64,000 nt of DNA, taken from Cocos nucifera (Eukaryota > Streptophyta > Magnoliopsida > Arecales > Arecaceae). The DNA lies in contig QRFJ01002107.1 in NCBI GenBank assembly GCA_006176705.1, positions 62,001 to 126,000 on the forward strand, in the 5' to 3' direction. Position numbers and translations under genes: made by a program. Shown here piece after piece: positions 33,012 through 43,843 of this stretch. Below the pieces are notes generated by a model. It worked only from the letters and a program-made list of their open reading frames with translations, did not search any database and was not told the DNA's origin. Every line of letters starts with the position of its first letter. The first letter of the stretch is position 1.

Positions 33012-34883
33012 ATTGGTATCAGAGCTAGGTTGCATAAAATTTATTTAGATCTAATTTAATCTGATAAATTAGTAATTTTAGATATTACATGATATATGAT
33101 TAGATCTAAAATTAGAAAATTAGAAAATTAAAATTAATTAATCTATATCTAAAATGTATGAGATACATAACTAGACTAGGAATAGAATTATTCTATGTAT
33201 AGTCTAGTATAATCATAATTTTTATTTGATTAATTATAATTTTGAGATCTATTTATTTACTATTTTTTGATCTTATAAATATTATAATCAGATATAAAAA
33301 TAGAAAATAAATTAAATTTAATTTATTCATATGAGATATGATAGTTGCATGTTTAGACTAGTTGTAGAATAGTTCTATAAAAGGTCTAGATTAAATTTTA
33401 TTTGATGTGATCAAATTTAAATTTAATTTTTTAGATGATTATGAGATAATTTAGATCTAAAAGATATGCATGATATGATACATGAGATGTATGCAAAATA
33501 TATTTTAATTAGATCAATTTTTATATGAGATATATGCTTAGATCTAATTAGTTTTGTAGATTAGTTATATTTTTGATTAAGGCGTTTCCCTTGGCCGTCC
33601 AGTCATAAGAACAAAGTATGGTTTAAATATCCTCTCCTTCCATTCGATGGGGTGTTCTTATGATGTATAGGGGTGCTGCGCGTTCGTTCTTAATCAAAAA
33701 TTGAAAACTTATTTTCTGCAAAATCTTAGATCCTAAAATCCTAGGATCTTATTTACATGTTTTATTTATGAACCCTAAACTTAATTAAAAATTAAGATTA
33801 TGAAACATATTGGGTCTAAAATTAAGAATTTTCAGATCTAAGACATGTTCATAAAATTGGGTTCGGACTTGGGTAGCTTAATTAGGTCTAAGCAGTTGAT
33901 CAAACCAAACTAAGAGTTGGTTAGATGGGATCAACAGTGCTTAAATTGACCAGCCTAATAGGATTAAGTTTGGGTCAAGATCAATTCATATGATTAATTA
34001 ATCAAGCTAAGACCTAATTAGGATCAGTGGTTAGAGTTTGGATTGTAGGCTAACCCAATTGATTCTGGTTCAATAATTTGGTGTCTAAGGTAAGTCTGAC
34101 AGATACGATCGATTGATTTTTAATTGAGAGCTACTCAACTCAAATGCATTCTTGTCGAGTTAATAGCATATCCCTTCCACCGGTCTCACTTACTTGGCCA
34201 TGTTTGTTGACTCAGTTCTGATCTAAGGTGGTCAATTATCCGAGCTAACCCATACCACTAGGTTAGTCATAATGCTTATGACTATGTCAAGTCTAGTTTA
34301 ATGAGATCTAAATCAAATCATCCTAAGAAAAGATTAAGTCTAAGATATTCCACCATTGTAGATGTGCGGGCCCTTCCAGGGGTTGATTATTTTTGACTGA
34401 TTATAGTGATTCAGTTGCATTGGAAAGATACAACCGTGTCTATTAGACATTGGATGCTACAGGCTAGAGGATGGATTGGGCTCAATATTTCGGATACGAT
34501 GAGAGACTCAATTAGAAATCCAATCCATACAAATGGTGGGTCTGACTTAACTAAAGAGTGGATCAATATTCCAGACATGATAAGATTCATGAATTAGAGA
34601 TCAAGTTAGGGTGCACCATGATTAGAGAATCATTGAACAAGAGTTGTTCACTCATTGGCTAACCCATCACCAATAACTGCTAGGTGAGGTGATGAGTAAG
34701 TCGGTGGGACTGCACCACCCACTAGAAATCAGTAATTATGAAGATTTTTGCATCTCTATAGAAAAAATATAGGGATCTGAGAAAATAGTGGAAGCTAATT
34801 TATTTAAAAATTAAATCTTTAAATAAATTGGTTAAGTCTCAATTATAATATCTAACTAGAAACTTTGACTCTCTACAAAAAAA
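33012..34883 (+). other. A2 leader with tRNA-Met primer site and stem-loops
   Basis: The primer site TGGTATCAGAGC lies at 33014-33025. Hairpin 1 spans 33171-33207, hairpin 2 about 33354-33388, and the larger stem-loop 33603-33663. There is no coding domain in 1.87 kb. The frame at 34406-34597 is leader sequence and is interrupted in A1 and A3. Confidence 0.85.
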
Positions 34884-35700
34884 TGTCTGCATCTAATCTA
34901 CTAGCATGTATGCTGGACACCCATAGACTGACCGGACCTAACTTCAAGGATTGGCTCTGAAACTTCAAAATCATTTTGGGTTTCAAGAAGTTAACACATG
35001 TACTGGACCAAGACCCTCCCTCCTTACCAGCTCGTCCATTTGCTGAAAAGAAAGCATCTCTTGATAAGTGGACAGACGATGATAACAAGGCCAGATACTA
35101 CATGTTGGGCTCGATGTCTGATGAACTTCAGTGCTAATATGAAGATATCAGGACTGCTTGCCAAATATTGGTTCACCTACAGGAGATGTTTGATGAATAG
35201 AGTCATGCAGCCAAGTATCAAGTCACTAAATGACTATTCAAGGCTAAGATGCATCATGGGCAGTCAATCCAAAATCATTGTCTGATGATGATCAAGGACT
35301 TGGAAGAGCTTGAGAAGCTCGAAGTGAGGTTGGACTTAGATCTACAGAATGATATAATTCTGTAATCCTTGACTAATGCGTATGGGCAGTTCATCATGAA
35401 CTATCATATGCATAAACTTCAAAATTCTCTAGCCAAACTTATGAACATGCTAGTTATCGCTGAGCTTTCCATGAAAGATTCTAAAGGCTCAATGCTTGCT
35501 ATGGAATGAACTTCTTCCAAGAGAAAGTCTTTTGGATAGAAGAAGAAGTCTACGAAAAAGCAAAAGATAGAAGGAGAAAAGAAAAAAAAGACAGAGCTGA
35601 AAAAGGTCGCTGATAAAGAAAAGTATTTTCATTACAACAATAACGGCCACTGGAAGCGGAACTGTCCTACATACCTAGCCATCCTGAAGAATAAGGAGGC
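34884..35700 (+). pseudogene. gag: A2 gag remnant
   Basis: The ATG at 34884 starts 'MSASNLLACMLD', the same start as A1 and A3. The copia gag domain follows ('KARYYMLGSMSDELQ', 'VQ'-type dimer region, 'LMMIKDLEELEKLEVRLDLDLQND', 'NAYGQFIMNYHMHKLQNSLA'). It stays in one frame but has stops near 34959, 35135, 35200, 35231 and 35364 and two more in the Lys-rich tail. The zinc knuckle near 35621-35670 has only the last Cys (YFHYNNNGHWKRNC). With single-base changes as the main damage, this copy is less eroded than A1. Confidence 0.88.
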
Positions 35701-36130
35701 AGGTCCTTCTGGAGGTATTCTCATTATTGAGTCTAACCTTACGATTTCTTCTACATCTAGTTGGATGCTTGACTCTGGTTCTAGTGCTCATTAGTGCACT
35801 TCCATGCAGGATCTTGAGGATAGCAAAAGGCTGAGGGATGGTGAGATAATCCTACACGTTGAAAATGGAGCAAGAGTTGCTACCATGGCCATGGGAACAT
35901 ACCCTCTTCGACTACCATCTGGTTTAGACTTAGCGTTAAAAGACTAATATTATGTGCCTGCAGCAAGCAGAAATTTGATTTCTATTTCTTGCCTTGCATT
36001 AGAAGGCTATGTAATTAATTTTCTTAAGGGCCATTGTAACATTCTTTATGAAAAAAATAAAATTGCAAGTGGTTTCCTTATTAACGATCTTTATTAGTTA
36101 CATGTTGATGTATCTGTTTTTAATATCGAG
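35701..36130 (+). pseudogene. pol: A2 aspartic protease remnant
   Basis: The catalytic motif is intact as LDSGSSAH near 35767-35790 and is followed directly by a stop in place of Leu. 'RLRDGEIILHVENGARVATM', 'TYPLRLPSGLDLALKD' and 'YYVPAASRNLISISCLALEG' continue in frame, with a second stop near 35946. It would process Gag-Pol. It stays in the same frame as gag, as expected for a single copia polyprotein. Confidence 0.85.
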
Positions 36131-37018
36131 CAAAATATGAATACCATGAAACGACCAAGGGATAGTCCAAATGATAGGTATCTATAGCACCTAAGACTAG
36201 ATCATATAGCAGAAGATAAGGTTGACAAATTGGAGAAAATTGGGCTATTGAGTCCATTAACTTTCGAGTCATATCCAATTTATGAATCTTATCTTCATGG
36301 CCAAATGACTAAGCTCTCTTTTGTAGAACATGGGGAAAGGGCTATGGATCTTCTTGCCCTAGTTCATACTGATGTGTGCGACCCATTTGATATGCCGACT
36401 AGAGGCAACTTTATCTATTTCATAATCTTTATCGATGATTTATCTAGGTATGGGTATATGTATCTTATGAGACACAAGTCTAAAGCTTTTGAAAAATTTA
36501 AAAAATTCAGACATGAAGTAGAAAAGCAAATTGGAAAACCCATTAAGGTTCTTCGATCAGATCGAGAAGGTGAATACCTTAGTCGAGAATTCCTTGACTA
36601 TCTCAAGAAAAATGGCATAGTCTCTCAATGGACTCCACCTGGAATATCTCAACTCAATGGGATTTTAAAATGGAAGAACTGGATCCTATTAGATATGGTC
36701 CGATCCATGATGAGCTTCACAGACCTCCCTGATTTTCTTTGGAGATACTATTTATTAATTGCAATATACTTAATGAATAGGGTTTCTTCTAAAATCGTTC
36801 CTACCACACCGTATGAGATATGGTATGGTAAGCAATCAAGTTTGAGTCATCTCAGAATTTGGGGTTGTCCGGCTCATGTCAAAAGACAACAAGTGGACAA
36901 GTTAGACTTTAGGTCCTTTAAAGCTCGATTTATAGGATATCCTATAGGAGATTATTTCTATATTTCAGAAGATCACAATATGATTGTAAGTCAACATGCC
37001 ATCTTTCTTGAAAAATAG
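36131..37018 (+). pseudogene. pol: A2 integrase, one long open stretch with a mutated catalytic Glu
   Basis: The zinc-binding pre-integrase segment is mutated (a stop replaces Trp in 'RYLWHL' near 36184, and Cys residues are changed to Tyr in 'YPIYESYLHG'). The core is open from 36230 to 37018. 'LVHTDVCDPF' has the first catalytic Asp, 'LRSDREGEY' near 36549-36575 the second. The third residue, Glu in A3, is Lys here (36667-36669, NGILKWKN). The end matches 'DHNMIVSQHAIFLEK'. The 262-codon stretch is the longest open frame in the window, but the enzyme would be inactive. Confidence 0.9.
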
Positions 37019-37660
37019 TTTATTCAAGATAGCGGCATTGGAAAGCAAATCAAGCTCGATGAGAAAGTCTCACAAGAGAACACTAAGGATCAACAACATG
37101 GAATCAAATCAGGATTAAGCCATCCATCACACCTCCTCACCTCGAAGTCAGAGACAAAGAGTTCTATCCCATCACCTCCTGAGACACCAACAACGGTATC
37201 GATAACAACCTATTAATCAGAGAACACTAAGAGAAAACATAACTCATCAACCAATACAGGAAAAATGGCAGTTCATGGTGATATCTCACAAAAAAATCCC
37301 ATAATGAGTCGATATCTGAATAATCACTACTGACGAAGAATCGACGCTAGACGCACACACAAAATGACACGCTCAGAAATGACATCGCATGCCAATACAT
37401 AAACCCACAGTTACCTGACCTTAGGACTGACTCTCAAATCAGAAAAAAGGATATAGCTATCCTAACAATAATGGAACAAGTTCAAATGGGATCATCACAC
37501 AGAGACAAAATCTGCTGCTAATAAAATGTGGAGACATTCAAAGATAATTAGTGGCAAAAGGTTATAGTCAATGCAGCAGCTGACCATCAGATACCTTTTT
37601 GTCAGTAGCTATGCAAAATCCATTCGCACATTGCTTGCTATTGCCAGCCTATTCGATTAT
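37019..37660 (+). pseudogene. pol: A2 integrase-RT linker and RT N-terminus, heavily scrambled
   Basis: In A3 the equivalent stretch encodes the IN-RT linker and the first RT blocks, up to 'GCKWIFKRKIG'. Here 37060-37560 follows the same order but with so many substitutions and small indels that no frame can be followed. Identity drops to roughly 60-65% by eye, against over 90% on either side. The region from 37540 is again family-like ('GGAGACATTCAAAG'). Confidence 0.7.
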
Positions 37661-38340
37661 AAATATGAAAAATGGACGTGAAAATGGCATTCTTAAATGG
37701 ATATCTTGAGAAAGATATCTATATAAAACAGTCGCTAGATTTCACATTCGGTGATGATGATCACAAGGTATGCAAGCTGCAAAGGTCCATATATGGACTT
37801 AAGCAAGCATCTCGAAGCTGGAATACTGTTTTAATGATGTGATCAAATTATTTGGTTTCATCAAGAATGAGGAGGAGCCATGTATCTTCCAAAAGGTCAA
37901 TGGGAGCGCTGTTATCTTCCTCGTATTGTACATGGATGACATCCTCTTTATTGGGAATGAAATTCTAATGTTGACCATAGTTAAAATATGGTTATCTAAA
38001 GAATTCTCCATGAAAGACCTAAGAGAAGCATCCTTTATTCTAGAAATTAAGGTCTATGGAGATAGACCGAATAGGATGCTAAGACTTTCATAGAAGATGT
38101 ACATAGAGGAGGTGCTAAAGAGGTTTAGCATGGAAAACTCTAAGAGGGGTTTGGTATCCTTCAGACATGGCATTCATCTTTCCAAGAAGATATGCCCTAG
38201 CACACCTGAGGAAATAGAACGCATAAGCAAGATCCCTTATGCTTTAGCAATAGAGAGCCTCATGTATGCCATGTTATGTACACGACCTGATATAGCCCAT
38301 GCTATGAGTGTCACGAGTAGATATCAGTCGAATTCAGATG
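37661..38340 (+). pseudogene. pol: A2 reverse transcriptase remnant
   Basis: The domain resumes with 'MDVKMAFLNGYLE' near 37672-37710, 'VCKLQRSIYGLKQAS' near 37769-37812, a one-base loss near 37828, then 'NEEEPCIFQKVNGSAVIFLVLYMDD' with the Tyr-Met-Asp-Asp box at 37929-37940. Next follow 'MKDLREASFILEIKVYGDRPNRMLRLS', a stop at 38091-38093 (Gln in relatives) and 'YIEEVLKRFSMENSKRGLV' to 'MLCTRPDIAHAMSVTSRY'. Apart from the shift and the stop the palm and thumb are complete. Confidence 0.88.
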
Positions 38341-38914
38341 AAGAACACTGGATTTCTGTGAAATGTATCCTTAAGTACTTGAGAAGAACTAAGGATATGT
38401 TGTTGGTCTTTGGTAATGGAGAACTCCAAGTTCAAGGGTATACAGACTCGAATTTTATGTTCGATGTAGATGATCGAAAGTTGACATCTAGAAGTCTATT
38501 TGTGTGCAATGATGGAGTTATCAGTTGGAAAAGTTTTAAGCAGACAGTGATAGCAGATTCCACCATGGAAGCAGAATACATCACTGCGTTAGAAGCTGCA
38601 AAGGAGGCATTCTAGTACAAAAAGTTTACCACAGAGATCGAAGTAAAGCCATCAAATGCATTCCTCTATACTGCAACAATAATGGCGCCATAGCCCTTGC
38701 TAAAGAGCCGAGTCTCACCAAAAATTCAAAGAAAATTGAGCGGCCATACTAACACCTTATCCCGCGATTTACACGAGAAGGGTTACGTTGAGGTCGAAGA
38801 GACGTCACTTTTGCAGACAATGTGGCGAATCCACTTACAAAGTCGTTGGATCAGCAGAAGATTGAAGCCTACCTTGAGAAGATGGGACTTAGATTTGTAG
38901 CTAATTAGCTTTAG
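38341..38914 (+). pseudogene. pol: A2 RNase H remnant
   Basis: The domain is in frame with the RT above: 'EEHWISVKCILKYLRRTKDMLLVFGNGELQVQGYTDSNF' with the first Asp, 'SLFVCNDGVISWKSFKQ' and 'STMEAEYITALEAAKEAF', ending in a stop at 38613-38615. Small indels near 38650-38760 break the C-terminal part ('CNNNGAIALAKEP', 'PLTKSLDQQK'). The family stop lies at 38912-38914. Confidence 0.85.
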
Positions 38915-38928
38915 GTCAAGTGGGAGTT
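38913..38928 (+). promoter_or_regulatory. A2 polypurine tract
   Basis: AGGTCAAGTGGGAGTT sits directly against the 3' LTR start. The same AAGTGGGAG tract precedes the 3' LTRs of A1 (about 20320-20330) and A3 (63483-63493). It primes plus-strand synthesis. Confidence 0.75.
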
Positions 38929-41277
38929 TGTTAGATATGTGTGCCCTAGAAGCCAGAATTGGCTGACACTTGTAATACACTTCTAGGGGCAAAATTATAA
39001 TTTTGACTATAAATAATAAAATGGGTTATTTTCTATCACATATGTGTATTTAGTGTCTGTGATACATCCTTGAGTTAATGGTAATGATAATTCTTATTTT
39101 CAAGAGTTGAAAATTTAAGACAAGAATTTTCATTATTAACTCATAAAATGCTCCTGACCGTAGGATCATCATGAGGATGGTGATTGATCTGAAGGTTAGT
39201 GTACAATCGCTTCTTTATAGTAGATGAGTCTTGAGTCTACAATGTAGAGACATCGGAGTGAGAGTACAGATACTCGTTAGAGAATGAGGGCACTGAGCGT
39301 GACCACCTCGAGTAGTCATAAGGAAGTCTACCTTCTCATCGATGACTGACTCGAAGCTGCAGTGGTGTGTCTGGTTCTTTGATCTGAGGTGCATCGGATA
39401 GTTCACCTTGAGGGTGTTATAGTTTGACTACACCATGACTCGATCTCCTAGCCATTCGGAATCCTGAGGTGTATGTTGGCTATAGCATGTTCATTGTAGG
39501 AATTGGATTGCACCAAGATGGAATCTATCTACCTCGGTGGATGAGGAGCAGCCCTATGATGATCATGAGAATCAAGTCCATAAGCCCATGGCCATGGTAG
39601 AGTGAAATAATAGAAAGAGTTTCTATTAAGGTTTTCACATCGGACTTGAATCGAATGATTAAATCATATGATAGAAATTAGGGTTTGACGAGTTCACCTT
39701 AACCCTAATCTGATCGGGGCTCAAGATAGAAGAACTTAATCACACAAGTAGCTGCACCGAGAGGTTTCATTTTTAGTTTTGATGGGTTGCCACCATATAC
39801 TGCTAGGTGTCACTGGTGGATTTTGGGAGCAATTAGAATGATTTAGATGATCGATCATTCTAGTTGTCTGAATCAGAAGAGTTCTGATCCATCGAAAGGA
39901 GTTTCGATGATGTCGATGATAGAGATCATGACATATCCCATTACCATACAGAACTGAACCTAACTAGATCACACAAACAAGGGTTTGGATCTGGATATCA
40001 TCAATTGGACTAACCCAGTTCAATTGATTTGAATTAGATTCAATTAGGTTCAAGGAAAATCGTGCTAGCACACGATTGAAAGCCTAACATTCTCCTTTTT
40101 CTATCATTAAAAGTTATCTCGACTGAGCCAAATGAGTTTGTGCTCACTCAGGTACCTTTACCTTGGATCTGACTGGAGCTTGTCCAAGGTCAGAAAAGGG
40201 ATTGTCTTAATTTATGAGATAAATTTGAAGACAACACCTACCATTTTTCCGTCACCTGCTAATTCTTGTCCTTTGACTTTGGTCAAACGTTGACCTTTGA
40301 CCCTTGGACATCTGCCCATGTGTCATGCACTTATTGGAGAGTAGATAGGGGCTTGTCCCCTTACTAGAAATTGGAAAGGAGGGGGTGCATGCCTAGGATG
40401 GCGTGCACCCTATGGATAGGGATGCCTGGAGTCCCATACGGATGGGACTCCAGGTTGCTTCTTGGATTCAAACTTAGGTGGACCCTTCACCTATAAACTT
40501 TGACCAGTCTTAGGTGCCACCATCTAAGGATGAATCTATAGGGATCTCTCATCTGATTGGATCAGGTGATGTCATCCCACCAATCAAATTTAGATCTGAT
40601 TAAACGAAGCAACGTGATTGGTCTGAGGATGATGTGGCACCTGCATGGGCGCAGCAGGGTCTATAAATAAAGACCTATCTGCATGCCCAACTTTTTAGAG
40701 AGACTCCTCTCCTAGGCATGACCCAAGGCTGCCCCAAGGCTGTCCCTCTCCTCTTATGCCATGCCACCTTCAAGCCATCTCTCTTCCTCTCCATGCCCAA
40801 GAGATAGTTGGGCTTCAGATTTAGTATGATTCCAAGCAAGAAAAGACTGACGAGAAAGGAAGAAAGGCGGCACTACTGTTGCAGAGATGACTACTAGATC
40901 TTTCGAAAGGAAGTTTCAAAGATCCTTCTAAATTCAGATCCAAGATTCTAATTTTTGGAGATAATGATAAAGAAGAAAGAAGATCTTCCAGATCCTAGCC
41001 CGAGTGGATACCGGATAGAGACCAGGTGCTTGTGTGGCTAGATCCAGAATCTTCAGGCAATCAGCAAGGATCATCAACGGATAATCGGATTGCCCAACAT
41101 CAAGGTATAACATTAATTTAGATTTAATTTAATTTAATTTTTTTATTTATCAGATCATAAAATTAGATCTAAAAAGTGTCAAATCTGATTTGGATCTAAG
41201 AGAAAATTTTTGAAATATGCCTCTCGATCCAATCAGATTTGAACGAATCTGATCCAAAAAATCTAATTTTTCCTTCA
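38929..41277 (+). repeat. A2 3' LTR
   Basis: It is 2,349 bp, from TGTTAGATATG to TTTTTCCTTCA, followed by the duplication AACAT. The first 1.1 kb is near identical to the 5' LTR. From about 40080 to 41100 it carries many single-base insertions, which account for its extra length. The TATA box is near 40671. Confidence 0.93.
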
Positions 41278-41282
41278 AACAT

Positions 41283-42291
41283 ATCAAGTGTTGGTCATTG
41301 TGTGCCATAAGTGTTGGTTGTCCTCTTAACCAAGAAGTATGGAGATATTGTTATGGCATATAGGTGATGTGTAGAGATACATTTCACTAAGCATGACCCA
41401 ATTGCAGAGCTCTTTACTATCAAGAGTTACTCACGAAGGATATAGGTATAAGTGTTCCTTAGATCTGAGACCACCATGGTGACTTGCATACAACTCACTG
41501 TACTTAGGTACTAAACTATCTAAATTTTTAATTCAATGATAGAAGACAACTGGGTGCAATCAAGTACTTGTGAAGTCGGTGTGTGTGTCAAGATAGGATT
41601 GACCCCTTCAAGTGTTGAAGCAAGTGCATCACTGTATTTTAATTTAGCAAACCCTCGGTCGGGGTGGTCCATGTGATGGACACTGAATTTTGAAATATAA
41701 TATGGATGAATTTTTAGGGTTGGCAGTAAACCCTAGATCATCCTTTAAGCATCGAGGTTAAGAGGATGAATTATACGATAACCATATGCCATAGATTCAT
41801 CATTATTACATTGCAATTTTTTGATCTATCCGAACGTTGGATATCATTGCTACATGATCACATCGATTGATATAGAAAATTAGTTCTTATGCTATCGGCT
41901 TAGGAATTGAACCTATGGGATCACACACATAAGGAGTTTCTACCTGATCTGATGGCTGATCATAAGTCTTGATGACCTAGGACACTACGGTCAAGAGTTC
42001 AACTAGACTGGGACTCTATGACCAGAAGTCCCACTAGACTGAGACTCTATCTTTATGGGTCCTACTTGTCTGGGACTCTCTGATCATGAGTCCCATTGGA
42101 CTGGAACTCTTTGATCAGGAGTCCCACTAGACTGAAACTCTATCTTTATGGATCCCACTAGACTGGGACTCAGAGTCCTACTTGTCTAAAACTCTCTGAT
42201 CAAGAGTCTCACTGGTCTGGGACTCTAAGATCATGAGTTCTATTCGTTTGAGACACTGGGTTCAAGAGTCTCACTAGTTTGGGACTCTTCA
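41283..42291 (+). repeat. Cop-B2 5' LTR, middle segment
   Basis: It continues GATAACAT|ATCAAGTGTTGGTC in the order of the 3' LTR at 54690. After about 41970 it runs into a minisatellite that Cop-B0 and Cop-B1 lack. It ends at the target site of element D (CTTCA, 42287-42291). Confidence 0.85.
41985..42291 (+). repeat. Minisatellite with hairpin-forming units
   Basis: About nine or ten degenerate units of roughly 32 bp are present, with core GAGTCCCACTAGACTGGGACTC. The arms GAGTCCC and GGGACTC are reverse complements. Element D is inserted in the array; GGAGTTTCATG and GGGACTTTATT right of D (47712 onwards) are its last units. Confidence 0.8.
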
Positions 42292-43689
42292 TGGTGCGGA
42301 CACCAGAGCCATCAGAAGTCGGCAACATAATTTAGATTCAATTTGAATTGAAGAAGCCATATCAGAATAACTCTACTTTAGTTATTTTGTTCTAGTTCTT
42401 TTGATTTAATCAATTAGTTCTTTTGATGCATTTAGTTTTAGGTCTACAGGACCATACTTGGATTTATTTTGGATTGAGCCTTATTTGGAAAGAGACCATC
42501 ATAAAGAAGCAAACTTGGTCCATGTCATCTTTGGAGCCACCATCCTCCACATGTCCAGGGAAGAAATACACACGCCAGCATGTGCCATGCCCAAGGATCC
42601 TCATGTCAAGTTGTGCCAGGCATCAGGCGCCCACGTGAAGTTTCTTTTTTTCCCTAGGATTCCTTAAGAGTTCTTGATTTCTTACTTATTTTGTTAAAAG
42701 GCTGATTTCTTCCCTATAGTTCCATAAAAGATAGATATGATATATTATTGTATTTGGAAACCATACATAATGTTTTACTTTTTTGTTGGGAGGGTTGATT
42801 TTTTTCTTGTAAAAAAAATAGAATTCCTAGAGAAATATGACCCCTAGGATCCTATATAAACCCACGTATCTTTCATGAATGAGAAAATGAATGAATGAAT
42901 CAATTTACAATTTTCAAAAACACTTGTGTTAGTCACTCCGAGAGGAAGAGGGTGTGAGACCCAAAATCGCCCCATAAGGAGAGGGTGTGAGGCCCACCTT
43001 TTTCTATCTCTTTAATCTTTATTTTCTTGAGATTTAGTATTCCTACGACCCCGATTTGCCTTCACCATCTACCTACATAAGCCTATTCCACCAAAAGAAG
43101 ATCTGTCTCCTCCAAGATTTTTATCTATCATGCAAAGAGAGAGAGTGATCTATTATTCTATAGATCAAACATTGACAAGGACCTTTGTTTCTTCTCAATC
43201 GATCTTTGATTTTTTTTTTTACTTATTTTTTTAGATCTGATGTTGGTAAAGACCTAGTTCTTTATCGATGGATCTGCTTGGTTAAAAGATTAAGAGTCCT
43301 AATTAGGGTAGTTTCTTAACTACCATGATCCAGATTCTTCTTATCTTTTTCTGAATTTCTTGCGGGCTTAATTTCTTGTTATCCTTCATTCCATTTATAT
43401 TTTTCTTTTACAATTATTCATGAGCATGTCTAATTTCTGCTATCTGTCTATTTACTTTATTATTGCTAGTTATTTATTGATTTCTAAAATGGCATTCATC
43501 AGCATCATTTAGATTAATCATGCTTTGGTCCCATGTCAATCCATCACACCTCCTAAGCAGAGTATAGGCAACTATACTGTCTATCCTAAGAATAATGTGC
43601 TACAATCGGACGTGATTTATTGTTGATGAATGGAAGGAAGCTTTAAGTTTTCTTTTCTTTGTTTTTTGTTTTTAGGCTATCCCGCATCA
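42292..43689 (+). repeat. Gyp-D 5' LTR
   Basis: It runs from TGGTGCGGACACC to CCCGCATCA. The TATA box TATATAAA is at 42853-42860. Two short copies of AGAGGGTGTGAG.CCC flank 'AAAATCGCCCCATAAGG' near 42948-42993. A short open frame at 42458-42667 recurs in the 3' LTR but has no recognisable domain. Confidence 0.93.
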
Positions 43690-43843
43690 ATTTGGTATCA
43701 GAGTCAGATTGGTTAGGACTTTAGTTTAAATTCTATAATTTAAAATTCCTGCAAGTTAAATTTTCATAATTTAAATTTTGTAATTTACTTTCTAGTATTT
43801 TTTTTCTTTTTTACTGCATCTTATTCCTGCATCCTAGACTTGC
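43690..43843 (+). other. Gyp-D primer site and short leader
   Basis: TGGTATCAGAGTC at 43693-43705 matches the Met-tRNA primer site with one change. The leader is only about 150 bases, in contrast to the 1.4-1.9 kb leaders of the copia elements. Confidence 0.75.

Larger units (their letters stand above)
30720..41277 (+). mobile_element. A2: full-length copia element, Cop-A family, with target duplication
   Basis: It is 10,558 bp and flanked by the perfect direct repeat AACAT (30715-30719 and 41278-41282). It has both LTRs, a primer site, leader, gag-PR-IN-RT-RH and a polypurine tract. The first 260 bases of the LTRs differ by only 2-3% (hand count), but the later half of the 3' LTR and the stretch 37060-37560 look noisy. 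All genes are interrupted. It interrupts the Cop-B2 LTR cleanly. Confidence 0.95.

Noticed and set aside
41985..42291. CRISPR-like array of short palindromic repeats
   Set aside because: Units are degenerate tandem repeats without unique spacers, inside a plant LTR.
42458..42667. 69-codon frame present in both Gyp-D LTRs (again at 46480-46689)
   Set aside because: Two LTRs of one element are expected to share frames; no domain and no start context was found.
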